A stretch of DNA of 64,000 nucleotides, from assembly GCA_001792895.1 (NCBI GenBank), contig MARA01000001.1:2914001-2978000 (forward strand), given 5' to 3'. Below are positions 34,713-49,529 of the stretch, piece after piece; positions within the stretch are counted from its first letter, which is position 1, and every line of letters starts with the position of its first letter. Source of the DNA: Lentinus brumalis (Eukaryota > Basidiomycota > Agaricomycetes > Polyporales > Polyporaceae). The notes beneath the pieces are model-generated. The model saw only the letters and a program-made list of their open reading frames with translations. It did no database searches and was not told the origin of the DNA. The translations under genes and the position numbers were made by a program.

Positions 34713-37382
34713 ATGGAATTCTCTGCGACTGCACCCCCCTTCTCCTATGATGTCCCCGTCGCGCTCGATTCTGCGCTGTCACCTACCGACCGCCTCGATC
34801 CGAGCTCCCTGAGGTCTCGCAACTTGAACAATGCGGCCAGCCTGAAGACACGCACTCTAGGACCTATGCCTCTCCAAGAGTTTATGGACTACTACCTGCC
34901 AAAACGGTATACCGGAGACTTGTCGCGGTTGCTCTCATCTCGCCATGCGTTCAAGTCAGTCCCAACGCGTGCAGAAAGTGTGCCGACTACGTGTGGAGCC
35001 CTGGTGAGTACATTTCCTCGCATAACTTCTCTTCTTGACCTATGGTCAGGTTCTCGCCTTGAATCGCCACACCAAATATAAGTCTCGATGTCCGGGCTTC
35101 GTGTTCGAGGTCGCCGCTACGCCTGACGGCGCGGCCGTAGACTCGGGAGACAGGACGCCACACATCCTTTGTTATGCAACCGACAATCTTGACCAAGTTC
35201 GACAAGCGGGTGTTGGCTCTCGTGTTGAGTTTGGGTATGCCGAACTCTTCATTGAGGTCGCAGCTGATCCCTCGCATGACTGCTTCGCAGACCCACTGGC
35301 TTCCTCGGACGATGACCTTCGGGCTACATATGATCTGTGGACTCGACCTCAGGCTCACGGTGACGCGACTCCTCCTAGGGAAGCCTTTGGACAGCATGTT
35401 GCTCATGTCGCGGAGGTGTTCGCCCGTCAGCATCGTATTTCCTTCTACTCCATCGCCATATTTGGTTCGTTTGCGCGTATATTCCGCTGGGAGCGTTCGG
35501 GCTGTGTCGTGACGGAATCGTTCGACATCCGCGAGCATCCCAACCTATTTTGCGATTTTCTATGGCGGTTTTCGCAGGTTCCACATGCCATCCGCGGGCA
35601 TGACATGTCAGTGGAGGCCGCTCGTCCCGAGGAGGAGGGAACTTTCCGAGACGTCATCACAGCTCATGTACAGTTTCAACTGGATCTCCACCCCGAGGAC
35701 CTCGACAAGGCGGTCAAGGCACACTACGAACCAGGACGTGTCTTCGCTGTACACGTCATACCTCAGCACTTTTCTTCTCATCCCGAGAACATCCGTCGCT
35801 TCATCGTGTCGCGTCCTGTGGTGTCACCATCGTCCCTGATCGGGAGGGGTACCCGCGGATACTGGGCGTTAGATACGTCGACTGGACAGGTCGTCTTCCT
35901 CAAGGACACATGGCGCTTCATGAAGTCGGAAGAGTTGGAAGGTGATACAATCAGACGCCTCGTTGACCTTGGCGTCCGCCAAATTCCCTCCCTTGTTTGG
36001 CATGGTGATATTCCATATCACATCCCGAATATACCACGGCAAATCGAATGTGAGTACCCCACTTGACGATCTAGTTCTCCGTCCACTCAAACCTCTCCAG
36101 CGAAGGAGATGCAACAGACGACCATTCACACACTCCTTGCAGACCGCTGGTTGTGTCATGGTAGTGTGGTTCAACTGGATATCCCGCATCGGCAGCACTA
36201 TCGCTTGGTCACGAATGTTGCTGGTTACCCCCTTGAAACTATTCGTGGAGCCGAAGAGTTGTTATATGCAACCTACGATACTTTCACCGGTACGTCTCGC
36301 GAGCAGCATATTTTGGTGAGATATTGAGATGCGTAGCTATGAGGGACGCACTAGCGAAGGATGCCCGCATTCACAGGGACATCAGCGTCGGGAACATCAT
36401 CCTGGTAAAGGAGTCGGATCGAGCGGTCAGGCGAGGTTACCTTATCGACTGGGAAGCGTCGTGCAGGATCGATGACAAGGGTAACGCACGGCTTTCAGGT
36501 CGGGTTGTGAGTAGTACTGCTCCCCTAGCAATATCCGCAATATTAATGACTCAACAGGGGACCTGGGCATTCATCTCTATGAGAATGCTTGCCGTCAGCA
36601 GATTATCGACATGTAAACAAACTTTCAGGGACGACATGGAGTCTCTACTCTACGTTGTTCTTTACTGTGCTCTTCTCTGGCAACCTCACAATTTCCCTCG
36701 ACAGGAGCTGACCAAGATTGTGGCGTCATTCTTTGACGGATCGCAGCGGGTTGGCGATGTGTACATGGGTGGCGGTGCGAAGAGTGCGAACGCCCTGAGT
36801 CGAACGTATACAGGCTCCATGCAGCTTGGAAGCAAGGCGCTACAGGAGTGGTTGACAACGGTGCTGAACTTCCACTGGCCCCCTCAGGATGCGGAAGAGT
36901 ACCAGGACAAATGGACCGCGGAGCACTTGGATACTTATTGGGCTGCGTTCTTGCGGACTCATACTCTGGAGCGCGACAACCGGGTTATTCATGCCGTGGA
37001 CGCACCGATCTATCGCCCGAGCTCCACCCCTTCCATTGCATATATTCCTCGGTCTCCGCCGTCCTCCGTAGAACTACTACCGACCCCCCCATCAGCCCGG
37101 AGTAGACGCTCTTCAACAAACCCGCCCACTCCGGCCAGCCGGGCCAAGCGGATGCGTGCTCCATCCTCCGACGTCGTCCTGCCCACGGTCTCGGAGCCTC
37201 GTACAAAGAGGACCAGATCCAAGGCTGTCATTGATTTCTCGTCACTTCGTCGCAGTAGACGGCTGCAAGAGAAACAGGATCAGAACCCTCAGGCATCCGC
37301 AAGCGGAAACACCTCCAATGGCCCTCCGCGCAGAAGCGGCAACCCGAAGCGGAGGCGATCAGGCGCTGCTTCTCGCAAGTAG
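34713..37382 (+). CDS. FunK1 fungal-specific protein kinase (copy 5, plus arm)
   Basis: Intact FunK1 kinase. Exon 1 starts MEFSATAPPFSYDVPV and has TLGPMPLQEFMDYYLP. Exon 2 (from about 35050) has RCPGFVFEV, FGYAELFIEV, RIFRWERSGCVV, GRGTRGYWALD and FLKDTWRF. The third has HYRLVTNVAGYPLETI. The fourth has RIHRDISVGNIILV with LIDWEAS. The last has DDMESLLYVVLYCALLWQPHN and DKWTAEHLDTYWAAFLRTH, then a P/S/R-rich tail with TKRTRSKA, SLRRSRRLQ and the end KRRRSGAASRK at 37382. Both HRD and DWE are kept. Only 272 bases separate it from copy 4, so the plus arm looks like tandem duplication. I treat the basic tail as a likely nuclear-localisation segment; that is inference. Confidence 0.87.
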
Positions 37383-38019
37383 TTTGTCTGGCTGCCGGTT
37401 GCCGGGCTACTCCTACGCATTCTACTCACAGGTCTAGCTGTTTCGTTTGGTGTATGCGGTCGCCTTGCTCGTCCTCCAACTTCGGGAGACACTGTCGTCA
37501 TTATCTCATGTATGTCTCTTCAGCTGTTCCTTATATCCTATATTCTACCTGGCTAGTTGAGTACATGCCGGCCGGCTCGAGCTTCTTGAATGCGCAGCAG
37601 ACCTCCTTCCATGGAGCACTGCCCAATACTTCATACACCTCGTCGTCGTTGCTCTGCGTAGCTGAACACTGCCCAACCTATGACAGGGAGCTCGATTGCC
37701 ATATATTGCGTTTATGCCCCATGCCCTCACACAGATGGTCCTGCAACCGTCGTACTTTCGGGCCCGTGAGGGCATACTGGGTGGTGCGAAGATTCCCGTC
37801 ATCATCACTCAACTGTTGACTCAGTCTTTTCTGGCTTCACAGAAACGATCTTATTCGAGTAGCCTGAGGTTCACAGCATACTTGTCCCGCAGCGCCACAC
37901 ATCTTGGTACGTTCGACATGAGCGCGCCTATTTGAGCTTATTGTTGCCCCACGGTAGGGCCACTCCACCCAGTGGCGGGTCGTACTTTTCCCCTTCAATA
38001 GACCTCTACCTAGGAGCCA
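37383..38019. other. intergenic region, FunK1-5 / FunK1-6
   Basis: About 640 bases between tandem FunK1 copies. No gene is recognised; short frames carry no motifs. It should hold the copy 5 terminator and the copy 6 promoter. Confidence 0.35.
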
Positions 38020-40821
38020 GTGGCGCGTCTTCTCCTCAGACTCCTCATGCTTCCATTGCCACATCTCGAGACTCCTCACAAATGCGCCTACGACGTTCCC
38101 CTCGCCCACGGCAAATCGATACGTACGGCCGGGGTCGAGCCAGAGCAGCAGGTGGCGGCCGGAAACCTCCAGCATGTCGCAGCATCTAGGAACTTCACCG
38201 TCGGTCCTATGCCGATTCAACTCTTCATAGATACATTCATGCCCATGGACTCCACCACTGGTGACCGAACCCGTCTCCTCTCCAACAGATATGCTTTCAG
38301 GTCCGTTCCTGCCCATGCGGAATCAGCAGCTGAAATATATGTACCCCTCGTGAGTATTCCCTACGGCTCTACCTGCTGGTCACGTCATGATTCTCGACAG
38401 ATTTCTGCTCTCAACAAGCAAACTACTCACAGGTCTCGCTGTCCAGGCTTCGTTTTCGACAATACTGCTGCACGCAGTAAACATCCTCGGCGGCTCGGGT
38501 ACATGAAGCCTCATATATGCTGCTATTCGACTAGCAACGCCCACGTGGCTCGCAGCGCGGACAAGGAGTCACGCTCGGACCTGGGTTACGCGGAGCTCTT
38601 TTTCGAGGTCAAAGCGGACCCCATGTACGACTTCTACACCGACCCTCCTCAAGATGCGACCGTCGAAGCTCGTGCAGCACACAGTCTGGAGACACCATTC
38701 GATTCAATAGATGAAACCTACTCAGCAGCTGCTCGTGAGGCCGTCAGGGCACTAGGCCAGCATGTCGCATACGCCACTGAAATCTTCGCCCGACAGTTCC
38801 GAGTGTTCCTCTTCTCGGTCTCTATGTCTGGCTCCCGCGCTCGTCTTATTCGATGGGATCGGTCGGGCTGCGTCGTCTCCGAATCTTTCGACATTCGTGA
38901 GCAGCCGGAGTTCCTCTGCGAGTTCTTGTGGAGGTTTTCACAAGGTTCCCAGGCAAGCCGCGGACATGATGTTACAATCGAGCCAGCTCTCCTTGACGAA
39001 GAGATAATCTTCCACACGCTTGTGCGGGAACAAACTGGCTTCCAGCTTGGTGTCCAGGATGCGGAGTTAGATGCGGCGGTCTTACGGCATTACACACCTG
39101 GGAAGGTCTGGGCAGTACATGTCCTAACACAAGACGCCGTAGGCGAAGAACCCCGTGCCCTGCGCTACATCATCTCGCGACCCGTCGTGTCACCCGTGTC
39201 TCTTGACGGCCATGCTACCCGAGGATACTGGGCTGTGGAAATATCCACTCGTCGCGTCGTCTTCCTCAAGGACACATGGCGGCACCGGGCCCCCGCTCTC
39301 GAAGGAGACACGCTGCGAGCACTAGCGGCAGCTGGAGTTCGGAACATACCAAGCGTCGTGGCCCACGCAGATGTGCCGCATCGACTCCCACCATATGGGC
39401 GCGAGCTCATCCGTAAGCACGAGTCTGACATTCCTTCCATCGCCCCGTATTCATTGTGGACGTGTTTCCAGGTGAAGACTTCCAGACGACGAGGACGGAT
39501 GGATTCCCCTCTCAACCCTGGGTTTGTCGCGGCGGGTTAGATGCTCTTCACATCCGCCGGCGGAGTCACTACCGACTGGTGTTGGCAACCGTGGGCTACG
39601 ATCTCAGCAGCATGCAAAGTTCATCCGAACTTCTCCATGCTGGCTACGACGTCTTCACTGGTATGTCTAGGATCGTTTGAGCAAATGGCCTTGATCCTAA
39701 TGTTCTTCGCAGCGATGCAAGATGCACTCACCAAAGGCTCCCGCGTCCATAGGGACATCAGCGTCGGCAATATTGTGTTGGTCAGAGAAGGCAATCAAGC
39801 GGTTCGGAAGGGATATCTGATTGATTGGGAGTATTCTTGCAAAGCCGATGAGGGAGGAGTTGCGTGCAACGAAGATCGCGTGGTACGCCTGCACTCGGTC
39901 TTGTGCGGTCATGCTGGCTTACGGTGACTACAGGGAACCTGGTTGTTCATGTCGATCAAGACGCTTGCTAGACGACATATTGGCAAACATACCTTCCAGG
40001 ATGATACGGAGTCCCTCCTCTACGTCATCCTATATTGCGCCCTTCTCTGGCTGCCGCACAACCTCTCCAAGGAGGAACTGACTAATGCGGTCTATGAGAT
40101 GTTCGAACGCAGTACGACTTATGGTGGCCGGAAATGTGGAGGAGATGGCAAAGCGATGAACGCCGCGACGCGTGAATTCACCGATTACATCAAGTTCAAG
40201 AGCGGTGCCATACAGCGCTGGTTGGATGCTTTCATGAATTTTCACGCACCAGATCCTGAAGACGAGGCATCCAAAGGCAAATGGAACAACCCTGGTCACT
40301 TGGACGGCTTCTGGTCCCACTTTCTCAAGACAGAAACGTCACGGTTGGATCTCGACGACCGCGTCGATAACGAGCGGAGAATACCTGCATATCCCCCCAG
40401 GCTCCTCGTCGATTTATCCGCTTCATCTGGTTCTACCACGTCGGTCAGCTCCGATTGGGCGGGAGGTCGTGTTGATGCCGAACCTCCAGAGGCTGACCCA
40501 GCGGTGAGCTTGGGTCGTAGATCCCGCTCGGAGGACCACAATCCTTCAGTCACCTCCCATCCAGCTAAGCGAGCGCGTGCCGCTCCTGCTCCCAAGGACC
40601 CATCCGGACCTACCGAACCTCCCTCGCTCCGACGCAGCACGCGACCCCGGCGGAAACGGCCAGAGCGGGGCGTACCTTCCACTAAGGCCAATGGAGCGGG
40701 CAGGCCTCCTTCGCGAAAGGCCGACGCCGCGAAAGTGTCACTTGGAGCTCGGGCTGCACCAACATCTCGTCGTGATAACGGGCGAGGCGCCTCGCACGGT
40801 ATTTCATCCTCACATGAATGA
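38020..40821 (+). CDS. FunK1 fungal-specific protein kinase (copy 6, plus arm)
   Basis: Apparently intact FunK1 kinase. Exon 1 has YDVPLAHG, FTVGPMPIQLFIDTFMP and IYVPL. Exon 2 (from about 38401) has RCPGFVFDN, LGYMKPHICCYS, LGYAELFFEVKA, ALGQHVAYATEIFARQFRVF, RLIRWDRSGCVV, HATRGYWAVE and FLKDTWRH. A short exon carries HYRLVLATVGYDLSS. The next has RVHRDISVGNIVLV and LIDWEYS. The last starts GTWLFMSI, and the usual DDMES motif reads DDTES. It ends in a basic tail with SLRRSTRPRRKR at about 40624-40660 and a stop at 40821. The N-terminus is the least sure part: 38020 is the first ATG, 38047 is also in frame, and an upstream exon is possible. Its closest relatives in the window are copies 1 and 3. 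Confidence 0.83.
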
Positions 40822-42968
<2,147 letters not shown>

Positions 42969-43650
42969 GGTTGAGTGGGTGGATTGGACCATGTAGCATA
43001 TTCAGTGTACAATATTTGAATCGTGTGGTGTGTGTACCGCATACATACATCATGTCTAGCAGCATGTACTAGAGTACAAGCCGCAGATCCACGGAGCGTG
43101 AATTCTCAATGTTGCAAACGCTGAATGCGGCCAACGTTTGCGGTGTTTCGTCTTTGAATGAAAACGGCGACGTGGAGCGGACGACGAGGTATTTAAAGGG
43201 CCCTCGTTCGCCGCATCGACCTAGCGAGCCCTCTGCAAGCTGTCCATTCTTCGCGTCGCCGGGCCCATCTGAACATCCGAAACACCCACCACAGTGCATC
43301 TCCCCCGCCGTGCATCTTCGCAGTCTCCTGCCGCTTCCCCGCAGCCGGCACTTCTAACCTCGACAAGGGCGCCATCCCATCCTGCTTTGCGAGGTTCCTC
43401 TAGCGATGTGGCAAGCACAGAATCGGAAGCGTGAGGTGGTTTGCGGTGAGGGACAGCAAGCAAGCAGAGGCGAGTGCCAACGTGCCGGGCACTGGCAGCG
43501 AACGCGATTGATCGACGACCACGTGGACAAGGCCGGCATGAACGCGTCTGGGGCCCCGCTGCCTCAACTTCTTGTTCCTCCACCTGCTGTACCGACGCCT
43601 CTCTGTCTAGCTGGCAACGGGCTGAGAGGGTTCCTATTGAACTCCAGGAG
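42969..43650. other. intergenic region, old yellow enzyme / Rictor
   Basis: About 680 bases. A TATTTAAAG word at 43190-43198 may be a promoter element of the Rictor gene, or of a first non-coding exon, since it is 450 bases from the ATG. No other gene was seen. Confidence 0.35.
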
Positions 43651-46600
43651 ATGCCGGCCACTGTTACGGACCATCACAGCAACGGCAGTCTTTCGATCCC
43701 GAGGACCTCTACCGACGGCAGCACACCGAATGGCACCGTCACTCCGACGGCCGGCCAGAGCCTCCCCACGCGATCGTGGTCGCCCTCGGAGAGTACGATA
43801 GTGCAGGATGGGGACAGGGATGCCCAGGTGCGCCCACCATGCGCTCACACAGCATGCGGAGGGTATTGATATCACTTCGAGGTTCAGCTGCAGACCCTCA
43901 CTGATCAGCTGAAGGTCGAGAACCGTATCAAGGAGGGTGCGGAGAACTTGCTCCAGATGCCGCTTACCGTGAGTGTCCCAAGGTCCCTGTTATGCGTTCT
44001 CCGTGGCCGAAATCACTGTGCAACCGACTCTCCGCTGCGGAGAGGTGGGTCATGAGAGCGGAATGGATACATCCATCTCCTCGGTGCGGGCACCTGTACG
44101 TTCGCCATCAAGTGATTGGTGTAAATATCATGCGCTGGCTTTGCTCTTGATCTGCGCGATTGCGGTGACAGAGGACGCGTACGGGTATGCATGAACCATG
44201 GTCGTCCGATCTCATGCATTATGCCAGGATGCCCTGAGGACCGAAGTCGAGTTGGAACTTGCCACCGCGAGGCAGAAAATTCAGTCCATCCAGCGATCTA
44301 TGGAGGCCTGTGAGTGCTCTGCGATCGTTCATCCCTGTGCGTGCCCACCTACCCTGACGCTGCAGTCACCGGCCGCGGCGTACGGAAGCGGAGCAACGAG
44401 ACCACCGGAGGGGGAAAGCGAAAGTTCACCGGACAGCCGCTGATTCCTCCGACGAACTGGAGGGAGGATGGCGCAGAGAGAGGTTGGTTCCTATCGACGT
44501 GGCTTTGTACGCCCGGAATACTGATGCGGGGATGTAGACGACTTCCGCTCCGCCATGCACCAGGCAAACAGCGCAATCAAAGCACTACTCCTCCTCTCAC
44601 GGCAGCATCCACATAGCCATTCAAACTCGGCCATACCCTCCCCGTCTACCTCCCCATCCACCTCGTCCTTGCCAAACCCGGCGACTGCTACGGAGGCGGA
44701 GCTCAATCGCGCGCGCATTGGGACCATGAACAAGCTGATCGGCATCCTACAACGGAATCTGCGCGTGCGCTATGAGTTGGACGTTGCTGAAGTTGTTCAC
44801 GCGTTAGTATCTCATGGGCCGGCGTTCGGCGCTCGTTGCTAAGAGTACATACAGGATCCTGCCTTCCCTCGCCGACAAAGCCACCAAGCAGGCCCGTGCG
44901 ACGGCGTATCGCCTTGTCCGACATTCCTTGGTCGATACGCACTCCGTTCAACGCCTTGGAGAGCAGGACCTCGACTGGTACATGGTCAAGTATGTCTGAC
45001 AGCCATCCACGGGTCACCACGATTACTGATTGCATTGACAGGTCGTTGTGTCGAGACAAGCAACACACAGTAGAAAAGGAGCAGGTCATCAAGCTCATCC
45101 GCGCCGTTGTCGAGATAGGCTCTGAGCGACTTCCGACGCACTCGGCCATCGGGTCCGGCAACGTTCCTCTGTCGGACGCGGTCATGCGCGCGCTCATCGC
45201 TGTGGCTGAGTACCCCGAAGATCCGTTCAAGCCAATATGTGTCCAGACATTGACGGAGATCTGTGCGTAAACTGGTCTTGAATGTGCGTTCTGCGTGCAT
45301 GCTCATTGACGAGCCTTGCAGTGCTGATCGACATCGAGCTAATGGCACGCACTGGAGGCATCCGGGTACTGCTGCATGCGCTTGCGGAGGGTCCGCTTGA
45401 GATGGCACCTTTGCTTGCTGCTGCTTTCTTGCATATCATCGACTCCCCGAGGACACGGGCGTATCTTCATCCCGGCACTGACCTCGAAGTGAGCCATTAC
45501 CCAAGCAGATACTTGTTATCTCTTGACAGTTTTGCAGATTGCTCTCACTGGCATAACAGACGCATACGGCAAAGGCTCAGAGCACACTGAGAGGATTAAG
45601 GGTTGCGCCCGCATCGTCTCGTCCATGCTTCGCACGTGGAGTGGTTCGTAAATCTCCCGGGGTACTTGTGTGCGCAAGCTCACCGCTTTGGCAGGACTGA
45701 TGTACTGCTGCATCAACGACAAGTCTGCTATCCGGGTGGTTGTAGATTGCTTGACCGTACCTTCGTTGGAGACTCGAGTATGTTTCTGAACGAGCGTTCG
45801 ATGCATCCGCTTATCTCTACTGGCAGGAAATCATCCTAGACATGTTCTTCGATCTCCTCAATATCAAACCACCAGAATGGCACCGAGCCTTCATCGACGG
45901 CCGGCGGTTGACGAGTGAGTGACTGTATGCACTATCACAAAAGATATCTTGTCTTCACCTGTATTACAGTGTACCGCCGGTCAAGAACAAGCGTCGAACT
46001 CCAGCCGTCCGATATACCCCAGCGTCCTCAAGATACCCTCAAACTGACTGATCAGTATATTGCTCTACTTATCTTGGTTTTCACCAAAGCAGGGTTGCTC
46101 GATGTACGGTATCATGCTTTCCAAGGTTGATGTCGATCTCCTGACTAGACACGCATTTAGGCCCTGACATCCATGTTCGAGGAGTCCAATGTCGGATCCG
46201 CGCTGTCCCGGAAAGCGACTCTGCTCATGGCCGAAATTTTGCAAAAGGGTAACCAGGTCTTGCCGTTGTCAATCGCCGCCAAGATACAGGCTTTGCCCCG
46301 TGTCTTCAGCCTCGCTTCCGACTACAACGACAACGAACACAGGATAGTTGGGTCTTCGGCACTGTCTTCGATCGACAGTTTCAACCGCCATAGGTCGCGT
46401 CTGCAGCCGACCGTTAAGGACAATTCCCGGCCAAGGTACGCTGCCTAGAGTACGCCTTACAGACGGGAGCTCATACCAAGCCAGAGCGAACTCAGTCGAA
46501 GAGTCAGTTCGACGCGGACAACGAGCTGTCGAGCAGGACAAGCTCAAGATGAAGATGCAAATGGACGATAAGACATTCCAGGGGAACCTGCTCGACACGC

Positions 46601-49290
46601 AGGTCATGCTTACGAAGGACCACACAAAGTGGAGCTTCGACACGCTCCAGGACCTCGTAGAGGGCCCGCTGCACAACCCGAAGCGGATGGAGGAGGCGAT
46701 CAAGGTGTCAAGGCACATCAAGAAATTGATGGCATTCTTCCACCCTTTCGCGCATCGCTTTAGTGACCTGCCGAAGTCGAAGGTAGACAGTCGTCGGGAA
46801 CTCTTGGACGTAAGACATCAGTCTGATGTAACGGTATTACGCTTGTTTCTCGTCAGGCGAATCTGCGCTGGGTGCGCCTCGGATGCTCGCTGCTGAACGC
46901 GCTCATGGCCAGCTCGGACGGTGTTCGGTTCCTGCAAGAAGACGAGTTCCTGGCGCAGGTCGTCAAGAGCTTCGCGCAGCTGGACCCTGTAAGCTTCCTC
47001 CGCTTCCCCCAGTCACCCGGCCGCGGTGCTGACGTTCGCGCAGTTCAACCCGACGCCCACGTCCGATCCGATCTTCTCAAAGAAACGCATGGCGGAAACG
47101 CTTACGGCGGGCTATTTCGAGATGCTCGGGACCCTGAGCAAGCGCAAGGAAGGATTAGAGTCAGTCATAATCCTTGTCCTTCCTCTCCCCCGTGTGGGTC
47201 TAATGACTGCGCAGGCTGTTGGAAAAGTTCAAGCTCTTTACTGCGTTCTACCACCTCAGCGAGCTGCGGGGCCGCGAGGACCTGATTATGGGCATCATCG
47301 AGAATCTTGACTATAGCATGTGAGTTCGCGGTCCATTACGTCGCAAGGTCCACAGTTTGACTGGCATTTAAGCGACGGACATTCGCGCATCGTACTGTCA
47401 AAGGCCTTGACCTCCAGCCATAAGGTATCTGTCGCGATCGTGATCCTTGTAGTCGGGCTACTGACAGGGAGCTGTTGTGAAGCACGTCCGACTCTGGGTG
47501 ACGACCCACCTCGGTGGCCTGATCCGCGGGAGCCAGACAGCGAATGCGTGGACACTCCGGTTGCTTCTGACACAGTTGTACGACCCTGCGCTGGAAGTGC
47601 GCGAGCTCGCAGTACGGTTCCTCGAGGAAGCGTGCGAGTCTACAGACGTCCTGCAGACGGTGGTTGAGATGCAGCCAACGCTCGATCACCTCGGGGAAGT
47701 GGGACATCCACTCTTACTCAAGTGAGTCTCCGCCTGTCATTGTGTATAGCGGACAGCTAAACACTGGATAGGTTCATGTCGACACCCACCGGTTTCCGTT
47801 TCTTGTATGCGGCCGAGTACATTGAGCGGGAGATGGAGCTATGGTTCCATGTCAGTAGTTCCGTTCATCAGGCTTTCAATGGTGCTAACTCCGCCTTCAG
47901 GAGCGGAACCTACATTACGTAGTGCACATCGAAGTCTTCCTCGCCAAGGCCTTTAGCGACAATCCGACAGAGGAAGAAGACGACATGCTGTACGCGTTTA
48001 CGATCTGGGTTTGAGTGTGCAGTCCTTCATCTAACCCTCACCCTCAGTGCCTTCGACGGTATCGTTCCGCCGCACTTCTACGGGGTCATGGCGAAGACCG
48101 ATCTCGGATGCGAGGTACTGCAGGAGAAGGGTCACTTTGCAGAGTTCGCACACTTCATCCGTCGGCATGGTCTGGAGAGCGAAGACCAGGATCTCATTCT
48201 CAAGCTGAAGAGCGTCCTTTGGGCCGTCGTAAGCATCTTTATATCGACCTGTCTATCCATTACTAAGAATCTGTAGGGGAACATCGGTGCCACAGAGCGT
48301 GGGCTGCCGTTCCTCGAGGAAGAAGAGATCATTCCCGCCATTCTGGAGATAGCGGAGCAGTCGCTCGTGCTCTCTGTAAGAGGGTGCGTGCCTGGATGCA
48401 CTCGCGATAGAGAAGCACGCTAATGGAGCTCTGCCTCAAGGACATGCTTCTTCGTACTCGGACTGATCTCCTCAACACCGCAAGGCGCTGAGATCCTGGA
48501 CGACTACCAATGGGAAGCCACATTGTCACCCTTGGGACTCCCCACTGGGCTCTGTGTGCCGCTTGATGTCGATAAGTTTGTGTCGGTACGTGCATGCTAT
48601 CTTTGATCCCTTCGTGCATCGCTCATGGGTGCAAACAGATACCTCCTTGGGACTGCGTGGCCAGTGAATCTCTTGACGACAGCCGACTAGCGCCACCTGA
48701 GAGCGACGAAGAGACGGAAGTGATGACAGCCATCTACAACCTCGCCAACACTGTCATCGCTAACTCTGCGTCCAGATCATTGACGAAGTAAGCTTCTCGG
48801 CATGCTCTCGCGGATCGTTGCTGACGCACATCGCAGAATGAAGAGCAAGCCGGAGTATCGCCACATATTCAGCTCGCCGAGCATGTTCTACCGCGCACTG
48901 CACACCATCTCAACGCAGAAGTACCGGTTGCCTGTCCGACGGTACATCTTCGACCTGTTCAACATTGAGCTCGACGCGGACGTCGTACGGCAGCTCTCTG
49001 AGTGCGCAATCTCGCTGCGGGCGCCCCAGGCAGCGCAAGAACCCGCCGAGCCGGTCCCGGTGCAGGAGCCACCTCCGGCTCAAGAGCCAGAACCTCCGGC
49101 GCCGCCCCCACCGCAGGAGCGGCCGAAGCAGCGAGACACCGTGCAGTTCCGCCGTAGGCCGGGTCGACAACATGTCTCGGAGAGCGAAGAAGAGGAGTCG
49201 GATGTGGAGGAAAAGGAAGTGGCTGCCAAAAAGCGGAGGGCACCCGTTATGAGCCTGAGACCGAAGAGCAGGATCATTGGGTTCAGTTGA
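43651..49290 (+). CDS. TSC11: Rictor homolog (Avo3/Ste20/Tsc11), TORC2 subunit
   Basis: Scaffold subunit of TOR complex 2, which controls actin polarity, sphingolipid synthesis and AGC kinases at the plasma membrane. About 1,450 residues in many short exons. Start MPATVTDHHSNGSLS is at 43651. An S/T/P-rich head is followed by a coil with LTDQLKVENRIKEGAENLL (about 43890-43970), like the HR1 repeat found near the start of fungal Rictors. The Rictor N domain begins near 44690 (LIGILQRNLRVRYELDVAEV). Armadillo-like segments follow: KQARATAYRLVRHSLVDTH, MARTGGIRVLLHALAEGP, VVVDCLTVPSLETR, FDLLNIKPPEWH. The middle has QGNLLDTQVMLTKDHTKW, GYFEMLGTLSKRKEGLE and FYHLSELRGREDLI. The end has VLWAVGNIGATERGLPFL and FVLGLISSTPQGAEIL, both diagnostic, then a P/E-rich and acidic tail. 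Introns after 45800 are approximate. Stop is at 49290. Confidence 0.93.
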
Positions 49291-49529
49291 AGGACCTTGG
49301 TATAGGACTGAATGTGAGTCCGGACTGGGACATTGATCCTCTGGTTGTACCTGCTGCTTGCTTGATTGTTGTTCTTTACTGTGAACTTTGTATTGCTAAC
49401 TGACGGATAGCGCATGTGTATCACCCTCACTCAATTGACATGATTGTGGATTTGTGGATTCGTAGCGATCTGAGGCAGCAGACAGCTCTGCGACCCGAGA
49501 GTGTGGAGAAGCAGAGGGATGTATTGATT

